62,454 nucleotides of DNA from Hyphomicrobiales bacterium (lineage in GTDB: Bacteria > Pseudomonadota > Alphaproteobacteria > Rhizobiales > Rhizobiaceae), in the NCBI GenBank assembly GCA_900474095.1, contig UCOA01000013.1:1-62454 (forward strand). Direction: 5' to 3'. Within the stretch, counting starts at the first letter, position 1; every line of letters begins with the position of its first letter. The position numbers and the translations under genes are program-made. A model generated the notes under the pieces. That model did not search any database, was not told the origin of the DNA, and worked only from the letters and a program-made list of their open reading frames with translations. This document shows positions 27,176 through 36,889 of the stretch, one piece after another.

Positions 27176-29222
27176 TGTCCACCTCCAGCGTTGTGGCTGT
27201 CTTGTTGCGGAGCGCTTTTACAATGGTCGTCACGCCAAAGACGAGCATGGAAATCACGACAGCCATGAAGGCAGCACAAAGCGCGGCATCGACATAGTCG
27301 TTGACAACGATGCGCCGCATCTGGTCGAGGGTCTTGGCCGGTGCAAGCACAGTACCCTCCGCCAGCGCCGTGCCAAAACGGTCGGCATGGGCAAGGAAGG
27401 AGATTTTCGGATTGTCGTGGAAGAGTTTCTGCCAGCCGGCGGCCAGCGTGCACAGGGTAAGCCAGGCAGTCGGAATGAGCGTTACCCAGATGTAGCGCTC
27501 TCGTTTCATCTTCACAAGAACCACCGTGCCCAATGTCAGAGCAATCGCCGCCAGCATCTGGTTTGCGATACCAAAGAGCGGCCAGAGTGTGTTGATGCCG
27601 CCGAGCGGATCGACAACCCCCTGATAAAGGAAATAGCCCCAGGCCCCGACCGCCAGAGTGGTCGCAATCAGATTCGCCGCCCAGGAATTCGTCTCCTTCA
27701 TGGCCGGGACAAATGTCCCTGCGAGATCCTGGATCATGAAGCGGGCAACACGCGTGCCGGCATCGACCGTCGTCAGGATGAACAGCGCCTCGAACAGGAT
27801 GGCAAAATGATACCAGAAGCCCATCATCGCCTTGCCGCCGATAACGCCGGACAGGATCTGCGACATGCCGACAGCAAGCGTTGGCGCGCCGCCGGCCCGT
27901 GACAGGATCGTCTTTTCGCCCACATCGCCCGCCATCTGTGTCAGCGCATCAGGAGTGATGACGAAACCCCAGGCGGAAATCGCCTGTGCCGCGCTGTCGG
28001 CGGTAGCGCCGATAAGAGCGGCCGGCGAATTCATTGCAAAATAGATGCCGGGTTCAAGCACGCAGGCAGCAATGAGCGCCATGATGGCGACGAAGGATTC
28101 CATCAGCATCGCGCCATAGCCGATGAAACGGGCTTCGCTCTCATTCGCCAGCATTTTGGGGGTGGTGCCGGATGAGATCAGCGAATGGAAACCCGAGACA
28201 GCGCCACAGGCGATGGTGATGAACAGGAACGGAAACAGGGATCCAGCGAAGACCGGCCCGGTTCCGTCTATGAAACGACTGATTGCCGGCATTTTCAAAG
28301 GCGGCATTACCACGAGAATGCCGATCGCCAACCCGATGATCGTGCCGATTTTCAGAAAGGTCGACAGATAGTCCCGTGGTGCCAGCACCAGCCAGACCGG
28401 CAGAACTGCCGCAATGAAACCGTAACCGATGAGCATCAACGCCAGCGTTTCGCCCTTGTAGGTGAAGAGTGGCGCCAATACTGCACTTTCACTGATCGGT
28501 TGGCCTGCAAAGATAGACGCCATGAGAAGCACGAAACCGATGACGGACATCTCGGCAATCTTTCCCGGACGAATATAGCGGCTATAGACGCCCATCAGCA
28601 TGGCGATTGGGATCGTCGCGAAGACGGTGAAGGTTCCCCAGGGACTGTCGGCAAGCGCCTTGACGACGATCAGAGCCAGAACCGCGAGCAGGATCACCAT
28701 GATCATCAGAATGCCGAACATGGCGATCATGCCAGGGATCGGCCCCATTTCCGACTTGATGATGTCTCCAAGCGAACGGCCGTCACGCCGGGTCGAAAGG
28801 AACAGGATTATGAAGTCCTGGACCGCACCTGCGAAAACGACACCGGCAAGGATCCAAAGCGTGCCGGGCAGATAGCCCATCTGCGCTGCCAGCACCGGCC
28901 CGACGAGCGGCCCTGCGCCGGCAATGGCGGCGAAGTGATGACCGAACAGGACATTCCGGTCAGTGGGCACATAGTCGAGGCCGTCATTGCGTCGCACCGC
29001 AGGCGTGACGCGAGCCGGATCGAGCTTCAAGACTCGATCCGCGATGAACAGCGAATAGAAACGGTACGCGATCAGATAGACGCAGACGGCGGTAATCACC
29101 AGCCAGACCGCATTGATGGTCTCTTCTCGATTGAGGGCGACGACACCGAAGGCGGCAGCACCAATCGAGGCAACGCAAATCCACGGTAGGACTGCGGACA
29201 CATTGAACCTACTTGTAGCCAT
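27144..29222 (-). CDS. cstA: CstA-family carbon starvation transporter
   Basis: This 692-residue polytopic membrane protein is full length for the CstA/BtsT family. Recognisable blocks are FGHHFAAIAGAGPLVGPVLA, QMGYLPGTLWILAG, FHSLISSGTTPKMLANESEA, IGYGAMLMESFVAIMALIAA and FGIANQMLAAIALTLGT. Family members import pyruvate or peptides when preferred carbon runs out. GGGAGAGAG precedes ATG 29222. The gene is divergent from a symporter-fused sensor kinase and a response regulator, the likely controllers, across 190 bases with a 22-base-spaced direct repeat. Confidence 0.93.
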   Translation of the reverse strand: MATSRFNVSAVLPWICVASIGAAAFGVVALNREETINAVWLVITAVCVYLIAYRFYSLFIADRVLKLDPARVTPAVRRNDGLDYVPTDRNVLFGHHFAAIAGAGPLVGPVLAAQMGYLPGTLWILAGVVFAGAVQDFIILFLSTRRDGRSLGDIIKSEMGPIPGMIAMFGILMIMVILLAVLALIVVKALADSPWGTFTVFATIPIAMLMGVYSRYIRPGKIAEMSVIGFVLLMASIFAGQPISESAVLAPLFTYKGETLALMLIGYGFIAAVLPVWLVLAPRDYLSTFLKIGTIIGLAIGILVVMPPLKMPAISRFIDGTGPVFAGSLFPFLFITIACGAVSGFHSLISSGTTPKMLANESEARFIGYGAMLMESFVAIMALIAACVLEPGIYFAMNSPAALIGATADSAAQAISAWGFVITPDALTQMAGDVGEKTILSRAGGAPTLAVGMSQILSGVIGGKAMMGFWYHFAILFEALFILTTVDAGTRVARFMIQDLAGTFVPAMKETNSWAANLIATTLAVGAWGYFLYQGVVDPLGGINTLWPLFGIANQMLAAIALTLGTVVLVKMKRERYIWVTLIPTAWLTLCTLAAGWQKLFHDNPKISFLAHADRFGTALAEGTVLAPAKTLDQMRRIVVNDYVDAALCAAFMAVVISMLVFGVTTIVKALRNKTATTLEVDNGLHDLQPAE

Positions 29223-29300
29223 GAACTCTCTCCCTATGCACTTTTTGCCATGGCATGGCAGTGCGCGGGCGAGGCTATTGGGCTTGTCACCGCTGGGGCA

Positions 29301-29334
29301 CCCTTACTTTCGCTTCGTCACCCCCTTACTTTCG
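29301..29334. promoter_or_regulatory. Direct repeat CCCTTACTTTCG between cstA and the sensor kinase gene
   Basis: CCCTTACTTTCG occurs at 29301-29312 and 29323-29334, a spacing of 22 bases or about two helical turns. It lies in the divergent control region of cstA and the two-component genes, where the LuxR-type regulator at 32958-33626 could bind as stacked dimers. This is inference from position and spacing. Confidence 0.5.
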
Positions 29335-29412
29335 GTTATATTGAAGAACGCCCTCCGATCCGTCAGTTTCAAGGCAAGTTGCTGAATTGGCTTCTCTACC
29401 AGGAAAATCACC

Positions 29413-32400
29413 GTGAGCGGCCTGTCGGTTATCGGATTTGCGTCCCTTTATCTCGTGCTCTTGTTTGCCATCGCGTGGCTGGGTGATCGGGCAAGCAGGA
29501 ACAACCCCTTCCTCCCGTACGGCACAGCGCGAGCCGCCGTTGCCTACGCGTTGACGCTGGCCATCTACAACACCTCATGGAGTTTTTATGGATCGGTGGG
29601 ACGGGCATCCCGGACGGGCATCGATTTTTTGCCCATTTACCTGGCTCCAACCCTTCTGCTGATCTTCGGTCAACCGGTGATCCGGCGCATCGTCTCGCTC
29701 AGTCAGACGCAGAACGTCACCTCCATCGCAGATTTCATTGCCGCGCGTTACGGCAAGAGCCAGGCCGTCGCGGCGTTCGTCACCCTGGCGGCCCTCTTCG
29801 TCATGCTGCCCTACATCGCCCTGCAGCTAAAAGCCGTCGCCGCAAGCTTTGACGTTCTGACCGAGGCGATAGCAAGCACCGGGATCAATGCTCCCTTCTG
29901 GCGGGACACCGCCTTCTGGGTAGCGGCATCCATGGCTATTTTCAGCATCGTGTTCGGCGTCAGGCACATCCATGCCCGTGAGCATCATCGCGGACTAATG
30001 CTGGCGATTGCCTTTGAAAGCCTGGTGAAGATCGCGACTTTCGTGATCGTTGCCGTCTTCATCGTCTATGGCATCGCCGGCGGACCCGGCACACTTTTTT
30101 CTCAGGCCGCGACGGACGCACGTCTCTCACACGTGATGGAAGTGGACTTTACCCATCCCACGTGGATAACGAATACCGTCATATCGCTGTTTGCGTTTCT
30201 ATGCCTGCCGCACACCTTTCATGTCGCGTTCGTCGAGATCGAGAACGCGAGGGATGCTCGACCGTCCGCGTGGATGTATCCGCTCTACCTCCTGATCCTC
30301 AGTATTTTCATGCTGCCGCTCGCCATTGCCGGCCTTTCCGTTCTCGGCCCGGACGTCAATCCGGATACCTACATGATCCGCCTGCCGCTTGCCGCCGGAT
30401 CAGACATCATGGCATTCGTTTCGTTCATCGGCGGGGTCTCCGCGGCCACCGGCATGATCATCGTCGCCGCTGTCTCGCTAAGCACGATGCTGTGCAACGA
30501 CGTCGTCATGCCGGTCGTCTTGCGCAACAACGGTTTCAATACATTGGACAATGTGGGCACACTGCTGTTGCGCACTCGGCGGATCGCCGTCGTTGTCATC
30601 CTGCTTCTTGCCTTTCTTAGCCACCGTCTCGTCGATCAGCGCTTCCCACTGACAATCATGGGCCTGCTGTCCTTCGTGGGCGTGGCGCAGTTCGGACCGG
30701 CCTTCCTCGCCGGTCTTTTTTGGCCGCGCGCCAACAAGACCGGCGCACTTGCGGGCATGGCTGGCGGGCTCGCCATATGGTTTTATACGCTGGTCCTGCC
30801 ATCGATGGCCCCCATCCTTCGGATGCCGGGGCATTTTCTTGCCGAGGGTCCATGGACAATCGGCTGGCTGCGTCCGCAGGCCTTATTCGGGCTAGAATGG
30901 GACCCCATTTCCCATGCAACGCTCTGGTCTCTGCTGGTGAACGTGACCCTCTTTGTCTCCATCTCCCTGTTGGCGCGTCCGACGGCGGCCGAGCAAACCC
31001 AGGCGCGCGCCTTTACCGATCCCGTTCCGGATGCGCACGCCTCAGTCGTGCGGCGCCGCACGATTACGACACTGGAAGACCTACGCGAACTGGCCATTCG
31101 ATTTGCGGGAAACATTCAAGGAGCGGAAGCCTTCGATACCTATGTGTCGGCACGCCGCAACGGCCGACCGCCGATCCTCGACAACAGCGGTCTCGCCGAT
31201 CTCGACGCCGTCCGCTTTGTAGAAAATCTCATTGCGGGCGCTATCGGAGGAGCTTCCGCCCGCGTCATCATGGCCGCTTCGCTGCAGAGCGCTTCCCTGT
31301 CGCGCGGAGCTGCCATGGCCATGCTGGACGAGGCATCCGAAGCACTGCAATTCAACCGCAAACTGCTGGAAGCAACTTTGGAATCGGTACGGCAGGGAAT
31401 TTGCGTCATGGACGAGGATCTCACAATCGCTGCGTGGAACAGCCGGTTCGTCGAACTGCTTGCGTTGCCGGACCATCTGATGCGCATCGGCTTGCCCTTG
31501 GCGGATCTCATCGCTTTCAATGTGGAGCGAGGCGAATATCGGACCGAGGACTTCCCGGCTCTTCTCGTCAACCGGGATATAGCGGGACAGACCTGGCCTT
31601 ATATCTATGAACGGCATCGGCCGGATGGGACGGTCCTTGAAATCACGTTCGACCGAATGCCGGGCGGCGGTTTTGTCGCGACCTTTCTGGATGTGACCGA
31701 GCGGCACCGCGCCGCCCAGGCTCTGCGCGAGGCCAACGAGACGCTCGAACTGCGCGTTCGCGAGCGCACCGAGGCACTGGAACTGGCTAAGGCGGAAGCC
31801 GAGCAGGCGAATGCTTCCAAGACGCGCTTCCTCGCCGCTGCCAGCCACGATCTGCTTCAGCCACTGAGCGCCGCGCGCCTGTTTGTGTCCGCGCTTCAGG
31901 AGCGCTTGAACCGCGGGATCGAGGATGCCGCAGCCCGGGCCGATGCCGATCGCTACACGGCGGGCGCTGCAGGCTCTCTCAGTTCAACCGAGCAGTTGCT
32001 TGATGGGCTTCTGGATATTTCGGCGCTCGATTCTGGCGCCATGATGCCGGATATCGGCACCTTCGACATGGATGACCTTCTGCAGCAGCTGGCGACCGAA
32101 TTTATGCCTGTGGCACAGGGCAAGGGACTTCGGCTTTCGGTGGTCAAGCGCAGGATTTTCGTCCGCTCGGATTCGCGTCTCGTCCGTCGGGTCCTGCAAA
32201 ATTTCCTTTCCAACGCCATCCGCTATACCCGGACCGGCCGCATAGTGATCGGCGGACGTACGAGAGGCAACGTGCTGCGTGTCGAGGTTTGGGACACCGG
32301 AATAGGCGTGCCGTTGGACAAACAGAAAGAGATATTCGGGGAGTTTCAGCGCCTCGACACGGGTCAGGACCATTCCGACAGGGGGCTGGGCCTCGGTCTC

Positions 32401-32961
32401 GCCATTGTCGAACGTGTGTCGTATCTGCTCGGTTTGGCGACAGGGCTGAGATCGCAACCTGGTAAAGGAAGTTGCTTTTACATCGAAATTCCGCTTGCCC
32501 CGCATGCCGATCCAGCTGTCCGACCCGCACAACACAGGCAGGAGCGCAAGGCGAACCGAAGCCTTCGCATTCTCTGCGTCGATAACGAAGCGAATGTGCT
32601 CGATGGATTGCAGGCCAGTTTCAGCGAATGGGGCCATGCGGTTTTCCGTGCGACCGGTCCGCGGGAGGCTCTGGCGCATGCCTCTCCACCGCCCGATCTG
32701 TTCATTCTCGATCTTCACTTGGATGGCGGCGCCAACGGCCTCGACCTCCTTGAAAACCTGCGTCGAGTCTTTCACCCGGATACGCCTGCACTGCTTGTCA
32801 CCGCCGCGCGCGACGAGGCAATCGCAGCCCGTGCAAAGAGCATGGGCTGCGAGATCCTGTACAAGCCGATCAAACCGGCGGCTCTGCGCCGCTTTGTAAC
32901 GTCCGTGGCAATCAAGTCGACCCCACCTTCGGACAAACAGGACAGGGGACCATCCCGATGA
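29413..32961 (+). CDS. Hybrid histidine kinase fused to a sodium:solute symporter domain (CrbS-like)
   Basis: This 1182-residue protein starts with an SLC5-type symporter of about 13 spans, residues 1-540 (SIADFIAARYGKSQAVAAF, LSTMLCNDVVMPVVL). A PAS domain near 650-760 (GICVMDEDLTIAAWNSRF) and a coiled coil follow. The HisKA box has His812 in AAASHDLLQPLSAAR, the ATPase domain has DTGIGVPLDKQKEIF and RGLGLGLAIV, and a C-terminal receiver has Asp1100 in FILDLHLD. The layout matches CrbS/MxtR-type kinases that control acetate and carbon-overflow genes in other proteobacteria. GTG 29413 follows AGGA. It overlaps the response regulator gene by four bases. The symporter domain may sense or carry a carboxylate. 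Confidence 0.92.
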   Translation: MSGLSVIGFASLYLVLLFAIAWLGDRASRNNPFLPYGTARAAVAYALTLAIYNTSWSFYGSVGRASRTGIDFLPIYLAPTLLLIFGQPVIRRIVSLSQTQNVTSIADFIAARYGKSQAVAAFVTLAALFVMLPYIALQLKAVAASFDVLTEAIASTGINAPFWRDTAFWVAASMAIFSIVFGVRHIHAREHHRGLMLAIAFESLVKIATFVIVAVFIVYGIAGGPGTLFSQAATDARLSHVMEVDFTHPTWITNTVISLFAFLCLPHTFHVAFVEIENARDARPSAWMYPLYLLILSIFMLPLAIAGLSVLGPDVNPDTYMIRLPLAAGSDIMAFVSFIGGVSAATGMIIVAAVSLSTMLCNDVVMPVVLRNNGFNTLDNVGTLLLRTRRIAVVVILLLAFLSHRLVDQRFPLTIMGLLSFVGVAQFGPAFLAGLFWPRANKTGALAGMAGGLAIWFYTLVLPSMAPILRMPGHFLAEGPWTIGWLRPQALFGLEWDPISHATLWSLLVNVTLFVSISLLARPTAAEQTQARAFTDPVPDAHASVVRRRTITTLEDLRELAIRFAGNIQGAEAFDTYVSARRNGRPPILDNSGLADLDAVRFVENLIAGAIGGASARVIMAASLQSASLSRGAAMAMLDEASEALQFNRKLLEATLESVRQGICVMDEDLTIAAWNSRFVELLALPDHLMRIGLPLADLIAFNVERGEYRTEDFPALLVNRDIAGQTWPYIYERHRPDGTVLEITFDRMPGGGFVATFLDVTERHRAAQALREANETLELRVRERTEALELAKAEAEQANASKTRFLAAASHDLLQPLSAARLFVSALQERLNRGIEDAAARADADRYTAGAAGSLSSTEQLLDGLLDISALDSGAMMPDIGTFDMDDLLQQLATEFMPVAQGKGLRLSVVKRRIFVRSDSRLVRRVLQNFLSNAIRYTRTGRIVIGGRTRGNVLRVEVWDTGIGVPLDKQKEIFGEFQRLDTGQDHSDRGLGLGLAIVERVSYLLGLATGLRSQPGKGSCFYIEIPLAPHADPAVRPAQHRQERKANRSLRILCVDNEANVLDGLQASFSEWGHAVFRATGPREALAHASPPPDLFILDLHLDGGANGLDLLENLRRVFHPDTPALLVTAARDEAIAARAKSMGCEILYKPIKPAALRRFVTSVAIKSTPPSDKQDRGPSR

Positions 32962-33626
32962 CACCCGTCAGCACGATTCTCATTGGTGACGATCATCCGC
33001 TTGTGCAGGCCGCTTTGGAAGGCGCCCTCACCCAGGTTATTCCCGGACTGAAAGTGCTCTCCGCCGGAACTTTGGACGAGGTTGCCGACGTCATCCGGGC
33101 GGCGGAAGAACCTCTTGATCTGGTGCTGCTCGATCTCAACATGCCCGGCAGCATCGGCTTCACCGGTTTGTTTCTGCTTCAGGCCGAATTTCCGACTGTG
33201 CCGGTCGCTATCCTCTCGGCCGAGCAGGACCCCGTGACGGTGCATCGGGCGCTCGCTTACGGCGCATCGGGCTACATCCCGAAATCGATCGATCTGAGGC
33301 AAATGGCCAAAGCCATCGTCCTCATCCTGAACGGTGAGATCTGGTCACCTTATCCACTCCACCTCACGGTGGAGGATGACGACACGCCCCGGCGCTTCGC
33401 CTCGCTGACACCACAGCAGTTGCGCATTCTCTCTAGGCTGGTGGAGGGAAAGCTTAACAAACAGATCGCCGCAGAGCTGCAAGTTGCTGAACAGACGATC
33501 AAGGTTCATGTCTCGACGATCCTGCGCAAGCTTGGTGTGACGACACGTACGCAAGCCGCTATCCTTGCGGAAAGACTAACGCGACGAGACTACAGTCAAC
33601 GCGGCTCGCCTCCTGGAGCAGATTGA
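32958..33626 (+). CDS. NarL/LuxR-family response regulator (CrbR-like)
   Basis: This 222-residue regulator has an N-terminal receiver with Asp59 in LVLLDLNMPG, an acidic pair in ILIGDDHP and Lys in YIPKSID. The C-terminal LuxR helix-turn-helix is LTPQQLRILSRLVEGKLNK, then IAAELQVAEQTIKVHVSTIL. The ATGA overlap with the kinase gene and the matched architecture make it that kinase's partner. In the CrbSR systems the regulator activates acetyl-CoA synthetase and related genes; here the divergent cstA-ybdD operon is the nearest target. Confidence 0.92.
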   Translation: MTPVSTILIGDDHPLVQAALEGALTQVIPGLKVLSAGTLDEVADVIRAAEEPLDLVLLDLNMPGSIGFTGLFLLQAEFPTVPVAILSAEQDPVTVHRALAYGASGYIPKSIDLRQMAKAIVLILNGEIWSPYPLHLTVEDDDTPRRFASLTPQQLRILSRLVEGKLNKQIAAELQVAEQTIKVHVSTILRKLGVTTRTQAAILAERLTRRDYSQRGSPPGAD

Positions 33627-33742
33627 CCCAATGCCAACCAATACCTCGTCGACGGCGACCGTGTCGCAGGTTCCCGTGGCGGCTCGGGTTGCCACCATTG
33701 CCAATAACTCAAGAGTGTGGCTCGTGCGTTCGAAAGGCGGGC

Positions 33743-34969
33743 TCAGCCGCTGTCATCGCCTGCCACCAGTTGAAGAAGATGTTGCGCCGATCCTAGGCAG
33801 AGCGTCCAGCCAAGCGTGCCGTGACCGAGATTGAGATAGAGCCCTTTCACCCTGCCGGGTCGAATAATCGGCCGCGACGATGGCGTGCAGGGCCTGGCCC
33901 CGGACCAAGCGCCCAAATCACTGCCATGGTGTTCGAACGTGCCGCCGAAGGCCTCAATGGAGGCGGATTGAAAGAGATCGAAGCGGTCCCTTGAAAAGCG
34001 GAAGCGCTTCGCACCGATATCGGCAAGGCCCGCGATCCGCACCTCGTCTCCAAGTCGGGCAAAGACGATCTTGCGCTTGAGATCCGTGATTGAAACCTGC
34101 ATCGCAGCCGGTCGCGCCGCGGCTGTCATCGAATATCCCTGCACCGGCCAGATTGCCCCGAACGGGCGGTCCGCAAAAGACAGCAAATTCGTCGAGGACC
34201 CGGTCGTGATGACCACCCGATCACAATCAAGAGGCTCGTGCGCAGTGAAGGACAACCCGGTGACCTGCCCCTTGTGACTGCGGATGCTTCGAACCTCCTG
34301 GTCGAACACCGTTTGCAAACCATAGTGCTGGACAAGTCCATCGACCAATGCGGCGCAGAACCGGTCGGGCCGGCCTGCTGCATCGTCGGGACTGTACATA
34401 ACACGATCGATGGGATCGGGATAAAGTGCGAGGGCTGGCTCTATCGCCGTTGCCTGAGCTCGATCCAGCAGCTCCTGCCGGATTCCCATCGATCGTTTCA
34501 GTCGATGAGCATTCGCACCGCTCTCAAAGGCTTGCGCGGTCGGGTAGAGGATCATCTTGCCCGAGACCTGGTAGTCGAACGACAGATCAAACTCGGCCAA
34601 GACACCTTCCAGTAGCCCCCGTGTCGCAGATGCCAAATCAAGCAAATGGCGCGTATTGGCCAGGGAGCGGCCCGGTAGGCTTTCGGCCAGGAAACGAAGA
34701 CCCCAGATCAGGAATTCAGGGTCTGTCTGCAACCGGATGCGATAGGCCGGATCACGCCCCATCAGGATCTCCGGCAGATGCCGCAGCAGCGACGGCGAAC
34801 CAAGGGCGTCGCCATAGGCATAGCTCAGCTGGGCTCCGTTCGCACGGCTCGTGCCTTCGGCTGGCCCATGGTTCCGGTCGACAAGGGTGACTGCGTAACC
34901 CGCCCGGCATAGCATATAGGCGGAGGCCACACCGACGACACCGGCACCGACGACAACAACCGGCTTCAT
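33743..34969 (-). CDS. DadA-like FAD-dependent D-amino acid dehydrogenase/oxidase
   Basis: This 408-residue protein of the DAO superfamily has the FAD dinucleotide motif VVGAGVVGVASAYMLCRAG with Asp closing strand 2 (VTLVDRN), the segment GTSRANGAQLSYAYGDAL, and the C-terminal FAD motif GARPCTPSSRPII with GHGTLGWTLCLGSA. It would oxidise an amine or D-amino acid to an imine, passing electrons to the respiratory chain or oxygen. ATG 34969 comes two bases after the end of the amidotransferase-RidA gene. It is the last gene of the amino-acid transporter operon. PuuB-like oxidation of a gamma-glutamyl amine is an alternative. Confidence 0.85.
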   Translation of the reverse strand: MKPVVVVGAGVVGVASAYMLCRAGYAVTLVDRNHGPAEGTSRANGAQLSYAYGDALGSPSLLRHLPEILMGRDPAYRIRLQTDPEFLIWGLRFLAESLPGRSLANTRHLLDLASATRGLLEGVLAEFDLSFDYQVSGKMILYPTAQAFESGANAHRLKRSMGIRQELLDRAQATAIEPALALYPDPIDRVMYSPDDAAGRPDRFCAALVDGLVQHYGLQTVFDQEVRSIRSHKGQVTGLSFTAHEPLDCDRVVITTGSSTNLLSFADRPFGAIWPVQGYSMTAAARPAAMQVSITDLKRKIVFARLGDEVRIAGLADIGAKRFRFSRDRFDLFQSASIEAFGGTFEHHGSDLGAWSGARPCTPSSRPIIRPGRVKGLYLNLGHGTLGWTLCLGSAQHLLQLVAGDDSG

Positions 34970-34970
34970 C

Positions 34971-36203
34971 TCAGTGACCTTCTGTGACAACAGCGGACAA
35001 TTCGATCTCCACGGGCACCCCGCGCGGCAGCGAGGCGACTCCGAGGGCAACCCGCGCATGCATCCAGCGATCGGGAAAGAGATCGCGGAGCAATTCCGAG
35101 GCTCCATCGACCACCAAGCCATGGCGGGTGAAATCCGGCGTGGCAGAAACATAGCCTGCGAGCCTTACAAAGCTCGTGATGCGATCCAATCCACCGGCAA
35201 TCTTTTCCAGTTGTGCAAGCGCATTTAGCAGGGCCCAGCGCGCGCTATCGCGTGCTTGATCGATCGAAACCTCGCCCCCCACATGGCCAGTGCAAACGAC
35301 TTCACCATCACGAAGCGGCACCTGGCCTGACACGCTAACGATATTGCCCGTCCGGATCGCCCCGACAAAAGCACCGGGTGGCAAGGATGCCTCCGGCAGG
35401 GCCAATCCGAATTCATCGAGACGCGCCTTAATGAGAGCATTACGGTTGCGCGACAGCGGCGATCCACTCGCTCCCCGCTCCGCGCATTTCGCCACAAAAC
35501 CCTTCAGGATCTGACGGTCGAGCTCAGTCAGCCTATATTCAGGATGCCATTGCACGCCCAGACAGAAGGTGTCGCCCAAGGCCTCAAAGGCTTCCATTAC
35601 CCCATCCGGAGCGCAGGCAAGCACACTGAACTTGCCGGCGCCCGTGAGCGCATGACGGTGCAGGCTGTTGACCTCAGCTGTCGTTCCGCCCTGCCACTCA
35701 GCAAGCAGGCTCCCCGGTGTGATCGCGATCTCGTGCGCAAGGCGATCCGGCACCGCATAGGGCAAATGTGCCGTCGTCTTGCTCGCCAGGCCAGGGAGGT
35801 CTTTTGCAAACGAGCCGCCGAGATGTTCGCCGATCAACTGCATTCCATGGCAGATTCCAAGCAGGGGCTTTCCCTCTGCCAATGCCTGATGCACAAGCGC
35901 TTGCTCGAAGGCGCTGCGCTGTTTTTCGACCTCGGCACCCGGCTGGGCTCCGGTGACCAGGACGCCATCGCAAAGTGCCAAGGCTGCGGCTATCTGGTCC
36001 AGATGATATGGCAGGATCAGCGCAAGCCCACCTGCCTCCTTGATCGCTTCGGCATAGTTGGTGCGCACCACATATTGGTGCTCGGTTTCGCCTAAGTCTT
36101 CTGTGCAGAGATCGGGCGTTATCAAGATCACCGGGGGGCGTGGATGACCGGCGGCAGTGGCATGCACGCGGCTTTCACCGCCGCCTTTCGGTTGCGTATC
36201 CAT
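34971..36203 (-). CDS. Fusion of a class I glutamine amidotransferase (peptidase C26) and a RidA-family domain
   Basis: This 410-residue protein joins two enzymes. Residues 20-240 form a PuuD-like gamma-glutamyl hydrolase domain with nucleophile Cys118 in LLGICHGMQ and the His220-x-Glu222 pair in VQWHPEY. Residues about 262-408 form a RidA/YjgF domain (GNIVSVSGQVPLRDG, GHVGGEVSIDQARDSARWAL, HARVALGVASLPRGVPVEIE). C26 enzymes cut gamma-glutamyl bonds; RidA proteins hydrolyse reactive imines and enamines released by amino acid oxidases. ATG 36203 is where the family begins; the same frame runs on upstream but only as the shadow of the permease gene. The order beside a DadA-like oxidase fits a route that deglutamylates, oxidises and detoxifies. 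Confidence 0.88.
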   Translation of the reverse strand: MDTQPKGGGESRVHATAAGHPRPPVILITPDLCTEDLGETEHQYVVRTNYAEAIKEAGGLALILPYHLDQIAAALALCDGVLVTGAQPGAEVEKQRSAFEQALVHQALAEGKPLLGICHGMQLIGEHLGGSFAKDLPGLASKTTAHLPYAVPDRLAHEIAITPGSLLAEWQGGTTAEVNSLHRHALTGAGKFSVLACAPDGVMEAFEALGDTFCLGVQWHPEYRLTELDRQILKGFVAKCAERGASGSPLSRNRNALIKARLDEFGLALPEASLPPGAFVGAIRTGNIVSVSGQVPLRDGEVVCTGHVGGEVSIDQARDSARWALLNALAQLEKIAGGLDRITSFVRLAGYVSATPDFTRHGLVVDGASELLRDLFPDRWMHARVALGVASLPRGVPVEIELSAVVTEGH

Positions 36204-36226
36204 GGATGTGACTTTCTTATGAAGTT

Positions 36227-36889
36227 TTAGCGGGCGGCTGGCGCGGCAAGCCGCCGGGAAAGGACGGAAAATGGCCAACCGATCATGAAGTAACAAAGGC
36301 CGACTGCGATATAGATCTGCAGGGGCAGGAAATATTCGGTCGCCATGGCGCGTCCCGTCAACACCAATTCGTTCACTGTGATCAACGAGGCAAGGGATGA
36401 ATCCTTGAGCAACGAGACGAAGGTCACGATCATCGGCGAGAGGATGACGCGCACGACCTGGGGCAGGATGACGAAGGTGAAACACTGGGCCGGTGTAAAC
36501 CCGGCTGCCAGCGCCGCCTCCCGCTGTCCTTTCGGGATCGCCTTCAGACCAGCCCGGAAAAGCTCGGACACCTGGGCGGCAAAGCAGAGGGAGAGCCCCA
36601 GGACCGCCGCGGTAAAGGCATTGAAGGTGATGCCCACCCCCGGCAGGCCGAAATAGAGCAGGAACAGGATGGCAAGCAGCGGCACGCCGCGCACGGTCGT
36701 GACGTAGAGCGCTGCAAAACCGCGCAGCACGGCCGAACCGGACATCTGGCACAGGAGTAAAGCTAGGCCGAGAACCACCGAAAGGAAGAAACCGGCGACC
36801 GAAAGCAGTGCGGTGTTCAACATCGCCTCGGCCAGAAGCGGCCACCATTCGCCGCCATACTCGAAATAGGGTTGTAGAAAACCGGTCAT
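36227..36889 (-). CDS. Amino acid ABC transporter permease (HisM/GlnP type), second subunit
   Basis: This 220-residue membrane protein has the HisMQ inner-membrane domain (TALLSVAGFFLSVVLGLALL) and the EAA loop segment IPKGQREAALAAGFTPAQCF near residue 130. It pairs with the preceding permease to make a heterodimeric channel. ATG 36889 overlaps that gene's stop in the ATGA manner and follows AAGGG. The spans and loops are of ordinary family length. Confidence 0.9.
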   Translation of the reverse strand: MTGFLQPYFEYGGEWWPLLAEAMLNTALLSVAGFFLSVVLGLALLLCQMSGSAVLRGFAALYVTTVRGVPLLAILFLLYFGLPGVGITFNAFTAAVLGLSLCFAAQVSELFRAGLKAIPKGQREAALAAGFTPAQCFTFVILPQVVRVILSPMIVTFVSLLKDSSLASLITVNELVLTGRAMATEYFLPLQIYIAVGLCYFMIGWPFSVLSRRLAAPAAR

